Assembly: GCA_018350325.1 (NCBI GenBank)
Contig: JAEVLN010000001.1
Location: 2,655,501 to 2,719,500, forward strand
Origin: Globodera rostochiensis
Lineage: Eukaryota > Nematoda > Chromadorea > Rhabditida > Heteroderidae
Direction of reading: 5' to 3'
DNA length: 64,000 nucleotides
Part shown: piece after piece, positions 20,211-31,300 of the stretch
Position numbering within the stretch: the first letter of the stretch is position 1
Layout of the letters: each line of letters begins with the position of its first letter
Made by a program: the position numbers and the translations under genes
Notes under the pieces: model-generated
Told to the model about the DNA's origin: nothing
Databases searched by the model: none
Seen by the model: the letters and a program-made list of their open reading frames with translations, nothing else

Positions 20211-23200
20211 TCAGATCCCGCATTTTGGGTCGATGTCTTGTCCGTCGTTGTGTTCTTCATCCAAACAGCGTACTTCCGAGCGGGTTACGGCAGAAATAAA
20301 ACCGCAGTAACTCGATACATTGGCGTATATATCTTAAACAGTTTTTTATTTGAAAATCAAATTATACCGTATTTTTTAATTTGAACATTTACAACGAAAC
20401 CTTTTACCTAACTTATAATAATTCTCCATTCAGAACTACTTTTCACTTTTCAGTCTATTGCAAAAATTCAGAAACATTAAAACAATTGACTAAATAGTCA
20501 TGATGCAATAATGATGCCTGAATTGTAGTAACGCTCAATTCAAATTTGGCGAGACTTTATCTCGAGATTCAAAACCTAGACTTGTCCCCGTGACTCGAGA
20601 CCTGCATTTTTTGTCCCGTGACTCGAGGAGACCTGCATTTTTGGTTCCAGGTTGGTCTGTTCCTGTTCTGTTCTAGGATTTCAAAACTGAACAGGAACAG
20701 AACAGAATTGACCTCTTGTTATTTTTGGAACAGAATATAATGAAAATTGAAAGTGATTAGGTTATACATTTTAATTTGTTCAACCACTCGCCAAAAGCTC
20801 AATGGTTAAACGGTGTCGTAAGTTTATTTTGGGTCTGACGTATATTTTATGCACTTTTTTTGGGGGAGTTTTTGTCAATATTTTGGGGGTTTTGGTCCAT
20901 ATTTGAGTCAATATTTCATTTTTTTTAGTCAATATAAATACCATATCTAACCAAAAAAGTTCGGTTCGGATAACCGAATAATTCCCAGCAACCAACAACC
21001 CTAGTTGAGCACCCTACTGCTGGATTGAAACTAGAGTAGGACGGGATCGGGATTTTTGGTAAAAACCGGGATCGGGATTCCAAAACCGGGATAATCCCGA
21101 CCGATCCGGCCGGGATCCCGATCCCGTCCTACTCTAATTGAAACTGAATAAATATTAGTTAATCATCTTAGCTCACCTGACGTTTCATGCGGTTTAATGA
21201 AACTTGAGCTTGATAATCCCACCAGATAAAAGCGTCCATTTCTTTTTATTTGCATTGGATTTCCATAAATTCCCTGTAAAAAGAAAGGCAAAACTAGAGC
21301 CCGGTCGAGACGAGATCTCGTCTCGAAATCTCGAAAAATCTCGACGAGATTCTCGAAAAATCTCGTCTCGACATCTCGTCTCGAATAAAACTGAATTTTC
21401 GAGATTTTTCGAGACCCGAGATTTTTTCGAGAATCTCGTCTCGAGTCTCGCTCGAAAGAAGCTCGAGATTCTCGATCTCGACTCCAAAAATTTTTCATGA
21501 AAACAGTGCTTTTCTTGACAAAGATTGCCAATTTTTGTAAAAAATTCCCCCGGCGGCGCCTGTCGGCACCGCCGGACATACTCCCTTTTGGCTGCAAATC
21601 TCTTAACAAATTGAGTTGAAAATTCAAAATGTTCTCGGCGGCGCCTATCGGCACCGCCGAACCTCCTCTCACTCCCAAAGTGAATAAAAATTCTCAATTT
21701 GTAAAATTTCTTAAAAAAATGTTTAAAAAATTCGAACAATTTCTCACCGGCTATTTCATACCCCACTATGGGTCAAGCCCAGAAGCGAAACGCCAAAATT
21801 TAAGCAATTTCTCTATTGATTCAAAAAAATAGCCATGCGGCAGACAGCATATGGTCAGACACTATATCTATCCCCTCACCATTGAATTTTCTTTTGATTT
21901 TCAAAACCTTGGAACACAGGCTAACTCTTATATTTCGTGACCAAATTTTGCAGAAATGCTTCTAGTGCTCCCTTCTTATCCTTACCAAAATTTGGTGGAG
22001 TTTCTGAGAATTTTGGGGAAAAAATTATATTTTTATCAAAAATCTCGAGTCTCGACTGTTTTGGCTCGAGATTTTTCGAGATCCGAGGTTCTCGAAAAAT
22101 CTCGTCTCGACATCTCGTCTCGAATAAATCTGAATTTTCGAGATTTTTCGAGACTCGAGATTTTTTCGAGAATCTCGTCTCGAGTCTCGCTCGAAGCTCA
22201 AGTCCGGGCTCTAGGCAAAACTATTTAACAGAACTGTTTGGTATTTCTTTGGAATAAAATTTTTGCAGTTAGCGGGGGACAAATTAGGACCGTTGAGTTT
22301 CATTTCTGCTTCTTATTACCGTACTTTTGATTAAAACTAGAGATCTGACCGATCGATATTCTTGATCAAAGAAATTTTTTCGAGATTTATCGAGATTCTC
22401 GATCGAAGAAATTTCTAGATTTATTGATATTCTCGATCGAAGAAATTTCTAGCTTTATCGAGATTCTCGATCGAAAAATTTTTTCGAGATCGAGATTTAT
22501 CGAGATTCTCGATCGAAAAATTTTTTCGAGATCGAGATTTATCGAGATTCTCGATCGAAATCTCGATCGATCCTCAAGTCCGGTCTCCAAATAAAGCGCA
22601 GTTAACACGAAAATAATTATTTACACTGATAACGCTGCGATTTGTTTTGCCCGCGCAAACAAATGTGTTGAACTGATTGTATTCATCGTCAGGGAGTTGA
22701 AGCATTCGTGGGCAATGCGAACGTGCCAGAATTGGCACCCGCTCTTCACTAAGAGAATGAACAGAAAGCGTATTTGGCATAAGATCTGAAAATGCTTTTT
22801 GTTTTATGTGAATTAAATTCGAATTAATTGATTAATTCGATATTGTAATTGTGTAATCTCTTTTTTGTTGATGTCTCAAATAATTTACCCAAAATTCAAA
22901 TAATTTGTTATTAATTTAGTTAGAATGATAAATTAAATACGATTTCATTTCATTGTAATCTGTAGGGGCTGCATTTATATTTATAGTTCCTTAAAAGTAC
23001 AAAAGTTAGTTCAATGGCTCTTTAAAAACCTCAAAATAGACACCAAAATACCCTAACAGTTCTTAAAAAGTTCTAAATTAAGGGTGCAACCTTAAAAATG
23101 TTCATAATATTAATAATAACATATTTTCTCTTACACAACGAGAATTCAATAAAATTCAGCTCAAAAAGATTCGGGAATTTTTTATCATGTAAAGTCGATT

Positions 23201-24626
23201 TTTGGAAGTACATCTTTTGAAGATGGACAACTTAATTTTTAGAGGTGCTAAGTAGGGACCGGTGAAATCAAATTTCTGGATAAATCCGGAAAAACCCGGA
23301 AGGGTCACAAACCCGGATTCCGGAGCCGGAAAAAGCCGGCCGGATTCCGATCCGGCACCGATTCCTACTGCTAAGTGTACGGAGTATCAGGAAAACTTAA
23401 GGAACTATAAATCACAGGCTCTAGCAAGTCTGTATGTATGTATGTGTATATATATATATATATATATTTATTTATATTTATATATATATATAATACCTAC
23501 AATCCTTCAGCTCCCAGCCAACAGTCGTTGCCATTTGGCCCTCCAGTGAATTAAGGGCTCTTGACAGACATATTGGCGGTATACCATATTCTTGCCTTTG
23601 TAGCCGCGTTTTCAACTACAAAATTAATGACCATTTTATATTTTTTAAACACCCAAAGGGGGGCTTTATTAGGATATACGGTATACATATTACGTAATAA
23701 CAAAATTAACGGAAACTATGGAGTTAGAAGACCTCCCCTGTTAAAATTCAAAACCCTCATTTGCTCCAAATCAATGTAGACTCAGTTGCTCAACTTCAAA
23801 AAGGAATTTAATGCAATTTGCTTATTATAATTAGTAAATATGTTGAGGAAATTTTATTGCTGGAGCATATTTTAAGTGAATTTTAATCTGGGAGTTCTAA
23901 CCCCATATTTACCTAATTAAGATTTTATTTATTTTTTGTTATTTCCCAAATTCTGGCTTTTGGTGACTTTGTTTCATTATGAACAAAATTTATTTATTCT
24001 GCTTTTGCTCAGCTTAAAAACTTAACGCGAATAAGCGCAATGTCGAAACGTCTTGGTTCTGGTTGCGTAAATTCAAACAGTTCAGGCACCGAGATTTTAC
24101 TCACGCCCATACGATTTGCTCTGTTCACTTCGCTTGAGCCAGCCCGGACAAACAATTCATCAGGCTGGGTAAATTGCAATCTGTTCAAATCATATTGGTA
24201 TTTTAATGAGACAAACAAAAATTTATAAAATTTCAAACTTAAATGTCTCCCTATTTTTTAAAAAAAAACTTCTAATACAGAAAAGCAGTTAATTTGCAAT
24301 TGCATTGTTACCTATATTTGATTAAAAAGGAACAAAAATTAATAATAAATTTAAAATGAAAATTTATTTTACCCCAATATGTTAGTGTCATTTTTGCCTA
24401 AGCATTTTGAAAGTTTCAACAAGTTCCATCGCACGCAATACGCTGCCGTAATGACGTAATTTTCGCTTATTAATGCACCAGTGCATTGAACAAAAATGTG
24501 TGTGTTTGGTGGATTTGCACAGTATTTGAATGATTGTACAAAAACTATCCACGGGTACCACGGGTGTACAACAACATCTTCTTGTTGCGTTGGGTTGTTG
24601 GTGGTATCCTTCGGAAATGGAATCAA
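20211..24626 (-). CDS. trypsin-fold protein, catalytic residues lost (serine protease homologue)
   Basis: Six exons join in phase: about 24626-24373, 24180-24027, 23615-23501, 22785-22625, 21273-21177, 20332-20211. All are GT-AG. The S1 fold is clear: CTGALISENYVITAAYC, RRFDIALIR, PPICLSRALN, ATTVGWELKD, TFVCAG and a C-terminal SSYCGFIS. But catalytic His57 is Tyr (TAAYC), the Ser195 motif GDSGGP reads GIYGNP, and the activation sequence IVGG before the PWIVFV strand is absent. Asp102 is kept. It therefore cannot act as a classical serine protease; an uncleaved binding or regulatory homologue is likely (inference). A possible signal-peptide exon (MLATTVFSVNAIVTFLVL) lies near 24880-24780, but its splice to the first exon was not resolved. 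It is a tandem paralogue of the next gene upstream, with equal exon phases. Confidence 0.85.
21032..21136. mobile_element. 105-bp hAT-like MITE with CGGGATCGGGATT words, perfect TSD
   Basis: Inverted ends TAGAGTAGGACGGGATCGGG and CCCGATCCCGTCCTACTCTA. The 8-bp duplication ATTGAAAC lies on both sides (21024-21031, 21137-21144). It is almost fully palindromic. Inserted in the last intron of the protease-like gene. Confidence 0.9.
21295..22213. mobile_element. 919-bp hAT-like MITE with GAGATCTCGTCTCG words, perfect TSD
   Basis: Ends TAGAGCCCGG and CCGGGCTCTA, with duplication GGCAAAAC on both sides (21287-21294, 22214-22221). About 190 bp at each end are CTCGTCTCGA and TCTCGAAAAATCTCG words. 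The interior has two GGCGGCGCCT(A/G)TCGGCACCGCCG motifs (near 21550 and 21636). The segment 21770-22010 matches the element at 3359-4360 in reverse. It lies 21 bp upstream of an exon of the protease-like gene. Confidence 0.9.
22339..22590. mobile_element. MITE with GAGATTCTCGATCGAA words
   Basis: Starts TAGAGATCTGACCGATCG and ends CCTCAAGTCCGGTCTCCA. The inside is a tandem array (unit about 60 bp) of TCGAGATTTATCGAGATTCTCGATCGAA. Flanks match only weakly as a target duplication. In an intron of the protease-like gene. Confidence 0.6.
23253..23367. mobile_element. 115-bp hAT-like MITE with CCGGATTCCGG words
   Basis: Starts TAGGGACCGGTG and ends CACCGATTCCTA. The flanks GTGCTAAG and CTGCTAAG match at 7 of 8. 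The inside is CCGGAAAAACCCGG/GGAATCCGG palindrome. In an intron of the protease-like gene. Confidence 0.75.
23446..23494. repeat. (TA)n microsatellite
   Basis: TATATATATA runs interrupted by TTTATTTATATTTA, just downstream (minus strand) of a protease-like exon. Confidence 0.9.
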
Positions 24627-24899
24627 ATGAAAGTGATTAGAGCTTGATTTCTTTCCACTTTTTTCCGCTTCCGCAAATGACGCAATTTTTTTGGCAGATT
24701 TATTTGAAAGCGGTAAAATTTTGTAAAAAAAGATTGTGTCATATAACTTATCTATTGTGCCTGAAAGCCAACCAAATTACCATTTTTTTATCAAACCCTT
24801 GGTCGACGTTTTGGACGGATTCGGGTAAAACTAAGAAAGTAACAATCGCATTTACACTAAATACCGTAGTCGCCAACATTTAAATAAAATAAATCAGTT

Positions 24900-25324
24900 T
24901 GAACTGTAATAAAACTTTACACAAGGTTTGCACAATTTTTGGCTAGTTAGCATCAAAAATTAAAATAAATAATATTTGAATGGACAAGCCTTAAACGTGC
25001 ATCACTTCCCAGAGAAATCTTTTATATTAAAAACTCCCCCCCCCCATTCAAAACAGCAACCAGCCAGCAGGTGATACAACAATTAATTTAGGGGACCCAA
25101 TTCAAAACAGCAGCCAGCAGGTGATACACCAATTAATTTAGGGAAATGACCTTGATTTATTTGCCAAATTGGACCGGACGAAAAAAAAATTACAGATATG
25201 AATTGAATACATAAAAATTAAAATTTACAAATAGGTGTATTGAATAAAAAATTTTAGAATTTTTTGTTTATATTTACTACTTATAATAAAGAAACAATTA
25301 GTTTTTAAATCGGCTAATCCATAA
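24900..25324. other. intergenic between tandem protease-like genes
   Basis: AT-rich. Contains a duplicated stretch (AAAACAGC..CCAGCAGGTGATACA, about 25050-25075 and 25102-25126) and a C run at 25037-25046. No gene is seen. Confidence 0.45.
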
Positions 25325-28300
25325 TTAGTGGTTATCACAGCGAGGTATTGGAATTACCGGTTTGCTACATATGTTTGTGGTAGCGCCAGTGACTGGATCA
25401 GCCACCACACATGTGGCTTGGTAGTTGTCAAATAGAATTTTGCTGAATATTTCGGCACAAGCTTCTTCCAATTCTTCGCCAGTGTACACTTTCGGCAAAC
25501 ATTTTACAGCAGATTGGGTGTTTGTTGAGATATACGTGCAGTAATTCGATATTTTTGTGTACGCATCTAAAAAAAAACTCGCCAGCAAAACCCGAGACAT
25601 TTAGCCAAGAATGGGATTTTTAAATAATTGGCGTGTCAAAATATCTGAGTGTTTTAAATCATACAAAAAATTAGGGTTGAGCGGGACCGGGAACACCCCC
25701 AAAAATGGCAAATAGGGACTAAAAAATGTGCGCAAGCTGGCAAAAATAGGAATTTAATGGAACTAAAAAGTCGCTCTAATTCTAAATTTATCGAAATGAA
25801 TGCTATTTTTGGGCTTCTCTCGTCGAACCCTATTTACAAAAAAAAGGTTAAACGCTAAAAATCTCTTCTCTAGTGATAAGTATTTTCAAATCTCATGTGT
25901 CAGAAGAAAATGTCCAATCAGCAGAACTAAGCTTGTATAAAAAATTTTTTGTTGTTACTTTTTTTTTTAATTTTCGCCAAACGCTTGGCTTAAACGGGAG
26001 CAAAAGAACCGCTAATCAGATGTCTATCAATTGGGCTAAAAGCTATTTCAGTGGAACAAATTTAAGCATTCTTGGCCAAGCGTAGCGTTTTGTCATAACT
26101 CGATTAGAAACTTGCCTGGCATTAAGTCTTTGCCCAGTGGCGCGGCAAAGCTAGTGATGGTTAGACCAATTAAATAGAAAATTCCATTTCGTTGAATCTG
26201 GATTGGCCCCCCACAATCGCCCTGAAAATTGTTAAAAATATTGATAAATATATTTTTATTATTAATAATTACGCTTATAAAGCCGCGATTTGCCGCGCCG
26301 GCGCAAACAAAATTTTTTTGGCTGTAATCCACTCCAACATCATTGTACATTCGTTCGCAATACTTATTTGAGACAAACGGTAAATTAACTTCGTTCATAA
26401 AACGTCCCGAGCAAGAAATTTCAGTGAGAGCTGATTAAATTAGGTTTAATTAAATTAAACAAAATAAAAAAGAATTTGAACGTTAGATCACATCACTATC
26501 CTGAACAACCCGACCGAAATTTTCGATTCACATGTATGACAAGAATGTTGGAAAATAAAATTCAATTTTTTTGCAGACATGTGGCAGCGTCAAAATGTAA
26601 TTTTATTCATATTTTTCATTTTAGGGCTTAGATTAGGGTTAGAGCCGGGGGTGGGATCCCCGGTCAAACCGGGGAATGGGGATACCGGGGACGGGGATGA
26701 GACCGGGGATCACGGTTTTCGGAGATGGGCAAAACCGGGGAACGGGGATGAGACCGGGGATCACGGTTTTCGGGGATGAGCAAACCGGGGAACGGGAACG
26801 GGGATAAGACCGGGTATCACGGTTTTCGGGGATGAGCAAACCGGGGAACGGGGATGAGACTGGGGATCACGGTTTTCGGGGATGAGACCGGGGATCACCG
26901 TTTTCGGGGATGGGCAAACCGGGGAACGAGGACGGTGATGAGACCGGGGATCACGGTTTTCGGGGATGAGCAAACCGGGGAACGGGGATGAGACTGGGGA
27001 TCACGGTTTTCGGGGATGAGCAAACCGAGAGACGGGGATGAGACCGGGGATCACCGTTTTCGGGGATGGGCAAACCGGGGAACGAGGACGGTGATCAGAC
27101 CGGGGATCCCCGTTTTCGGGAATGGGCAAACCAAGGGACGGGGACGGTGATGAGACCGGGGGTTACGGTTTTCGGGAATGGTAAACGAGGACGGTGATGA
27201 GACCGGGTATCCCCGTTTTCGGGAATGGGCAAACCAAGGGACGGGGACGGGGATGAGACCGGTGGTCACGGTTTTCTGGAATAGGCAAACCGGGGAACGG
27301 GGACGGTGATGAGACCGGGGATCCCCGTTTTCGGGGATGGGAAACCGGGGAACGGGGATGAGACTGGGGATCACAGTTTTCGGGGATGGGCAAACCGGGG
27401 AACCAGGACGGTAATGAGACCGGGGATCCCCGTTTTCGGGGATGGGCAAACCGGGGAACGGGGACGGTGATGAGACCGGGGATCCCCCGTTTTCGGGAAT
27501 GGGCAAACCAAGGGACGGGAACGGGGATGAGACCGGGGGTTACGGTTTTCGGGAATGGGAAACGAGGACGGTGATGAGACCGGGTATCCCCGTTTTCGGG
27601 AATGGGCAAACCAAGGGACGGGGACGGGGATGAGACCGGTGGTCACGGTTTTCTGGAATAGGCAAACCGGGGAACGGGGACGGTGATGAGACCGGGGATC
27701 CCCGTTTTCGGGGATGGGAAACCGGGGAACGGGGATGAGACCGGGTATCACGGTTTTCGGGGATGAGCAAACCGGGGAACGGGGATGAGACTGGGGATCA
27801 CGGTTTTCGGGGATGAGACCGGGGATCACCGTTTTCGGGGATGGGCAAACCGGGGAACGAGGACGGTGATGAGACCGGGGATCACGGTTTTCGGGGATGA
27901 GCAAACCGGGGAACGGGGATGAGACTGGGGATCACGGTTTTCGGGGATGAGCAAACCGAGAGACGGGGATGAGACCGGGGATCACCGTTTTCGGGGATGG
28001 GCAAACCGGGGAACGAGGACGGTGATCAGACCGGGGATCCCCGTTTTCGGGAATGGGCAAACCAAGGGACGGGGACGGTGATGAGACCGGGGGTTACGGT
28101 TTTCGGGAATGGGAAACGAGGACGGTGATGAGACCGGGTATCCCCGTTTTCGGGAATGGGCAAACCAAGGGACGGGGACGGGGATGAGACCGGTGGTCAC
28201 GGTTTTCTGGAATAGGCAAACCGGGGAACGGGGACGGTGATGAGACCGGGGATCCCCGTTTTCGGGGATGGGAAACCGGGGAACGGGGATGAGACTGGGG

Positions 28301-31300
28301 ATCACAGTTTTCGGGGATGGGCAAACCGGGGAACCAGGACGGTAATGAGACCGGGGATCCCCGTTTTCGGGGATGGGCAAACCGGGGAACGGGGACGGTG
28401 ATGAGACCGGGGATCCCCCGTTTTCGGGAATGGGCAAAGCAAGGGACGGGAACGGGGGATGAGACCGGGGGTTACGGTTTTTGGGTGTTGTGTCCTTGTG
28501 ACACACAAATCGTATTTTTACTTTGAAACCAAATACCAAATCAATGAATGAATAACTAATTAAATAAAATGAACGAATAGAAAAGGTCGGAGGTGGGGGA
28601 TCCAAAATTGGGTGCAGCAACAGGCCCGAACACGTTGCGAGTGAATGCCAATCGTCACTGAGCGGGGGAAATTGGTGGGGAGGAAAAAGGCGGGAAAATA
28701 TGGCGCGAATAATAATTCGCTTTGATACAAATATTTAAATCCATATCCAACATCTCCCCTTTTAAATTTCAATGTCGGCCCGGCGAGAAGCGGTCCGGTG
28801 GTTTCCTTTGTCGTTGAGGGCGCGGAGTGCGCGAAATCGGAATTGGTGCCATTGGCGCCGGAACCTCTCGCTGCGCAACCTGTGGACGCGGACTTCCATT
28901 TGGGGGCTGAACGCGCGGAGGGGTTGAGGCGCGCGGGGTGTTGAACCCTGCGGCATTCTCTGTTTGGCAAGGGGTGAACGGACGCATTTGGTTACTGTGT
29001 CTCGTTACCGTAATTCCTAATGTTGGAAGCCTAACCTTCCAAACCAACCCCTTTCCATCCACAATTTTTCCTTCCAGCCATGCTGGCCTTCCCATTCGTC
29101 CGTAGTTCAGCGTCAGAACCGGGCTGCCGACTTCGAAGTGACGGTCCACCGCGCCATGTCTTCGGCCGTACTGCTTTCGCATCTGCTCTCGGTATTGGTC
29201 GCGGTGCACCTCGACGTTCTTCTCCCGCGAAGGCTGCAGTCTTGACAACGGCGTGCGCAGTTTTCGACCTAAGAAAAGTTCGGCGGGGGTCAAGCCCTGC
29301 AACAGTTGACTTGGGGTAGTCCTGTATGCAAAAAGAAAATTAGAAATCCAGTCCTGCGCTGGAGACGAAGCGTTTTTCTTGGCTTGTCTCTTAAATGTGT
29401 CGACCATCCGCTCCGCTTGTCCGTTGCAGTGAGGCTGGTATGGCGGAGAAAAGCTGTGCTTAATCCCATTTTGGTTGCAAAATTGTTGAAATTCATACGA
29501 CGAAAATGGAGGACCGTTGTCACTTACAAGCTCCACTGGCGTACCATAGCGATGGAACACTCGACTTAGCGCGGTGATGGTGCTACGAGCAGTGGTGGAG
29601 GGCATTTCGGTGATTTCCGGCCATTTGGATAAAGCATCGACGAGGATCAAATATGTTCGACCGTCCGTACAGGGACCTGCGAAATCAACGTGGATCCTAC
29701 CAAAAATTTCGTTCGGCGTGGGCCATGGCCTCAACGGAGCTTTGGGCGGTAACTTCGCCGCGGACTGACACTCGGAACACTGCTTCACCATGTGCTCAAT
29801 GTCGTGGTCGATGCCTGGCCAATACACGTGGCTACGCGCCAGCGCTTTCATTCGAACCACTCCGGGGTGAGAAAAATGAACTGCGACCAACACGCGTCGT
29901 CGCAGTTGTTGTGGAATGACCACTCGATTTCCTGTGAGTAGGGACCCACCCACAGTGGTAAGCGTATTACGCTTTTGAAAAAATGACATCAAATCATTTG
30001 CTGGACACTTGTCTGGCCAACCTGATCGAACGTACCCTACCACTTGCTGTAGGAGTTCGTCAGTGCCTGTGTGTTCGGACACTTCTTCCGAGCTGACCGG
30101 CAATGACTCCAGATTGGCCATGTAGACGTATTCGGTTACGTCATCGACATTGTAGTGCTCCTCGTCTACGTGCGTGTGAGCCACTATGTGATCTTCGTCT
30201 GAACGATGAGACGCCACCAGACGAGAGAGGACATCAGCCTGTCCGAAGTTCTCCGACTTAACATACTGAATTGTAAAGTCATAATTGGCCAATGTCAGGG
30301 CCCAACGTTGCAGACGGGCGGCTGTGTAAATTGGAATACCCTTTTTACTCCCAAAAATGGCTAAAAGGGGTTTGTGGTCTGTCAGAAGGACAAATTTGCG
30401 CCCGTAGATCATCCGATGGAATTTTTGACATGCGAAGATCAGAGCCAACGCTTCTCGTTCGATCTGGGCGTAGTTGCGCTCGCTCGTGGTGAGCGTTCGA
30501 CAGGCGTGCTCCACTACACGCTCGGACCCGTCCGGCCCTTTGTGACTAAGGGTTGCTCCGATGCCGTATTGACTCGCATCCGCTGCAACCACTATCGGCC
30601 TTGTCGGATCATAATGCGTCAATAGCAAATCGGACAAAAGGATCTGCTTTGCTTTGTCAAATGCACTTTGTTGTTCCTTTCCCCATGACCAGGGACTGTC
30701 CTTTTTAAGGAGGGAATCTAGTGGGGCACGCAATTCACTCATCTGTTTGATGAACCGTCCGTAATAATTAATTGCGCCCAAGAAGGACCGCAACGTGCTG
30801 ACGTCGTGCGGTGGCGGCATCTCTCGGATGGCCGCTGACCTGTCCGGGTCCGGACGAATGCCTTGCGACGAGACCACGTGGCCCAAAAATTTTAAGTCTG
30901 TCCTCAAAAAATGACATTTTTCCAATTGGATGCGAAAACCATAATCCTGAATTTTGGAAAATAATTTAAAAAGGATTGACATATGGTCGGCCAAATTTGC
31001 TGAAGCGATGATGATATCGTCCAGGTAGGCAAAAACGCCAGGCAGTCCAGCCGTCATTTGGTCCATCACCTTCTGGAAGATTGAGGGGGCAGACTTGACT
31101 CCGAACGGCAGTCTTTGATACTGAAAAAGACCCCGATGGGTGTTAATCCCCACTAACGGCTTGGACGGCTCGTCCAACTCCAGTTGAAGATATGCGTCGC
31201 GCAAATCTAATTGGGAGAAAATTTTGGACCCACGCAGTGCGTGAAAAATGTCGCTGGTGTTGGGCAACGGATGCCGGTTTAATTCTAACGCCTCGTTCAA

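Noticed and set aside
21163..21766. 171- and 190-codon frames on the minus strand
   Set aside because: Mostly translations of CTCGTCTCGA MITE arrays. Only the 97 nt of 21273-21177 are a real exon.
26640..28485. CRISPR-like regular repeat spacing
   Set aside because: Units are contiguous satellite variants without unique spacers, in eukaryotic DNA.
27051..28620. Long minus-strand frames (PSPKTVIPGLIPVPRF-type repeats)
   Set aside because: They are translations of the GGGGATGAGACC satellite; open in several frames because of unit composition.
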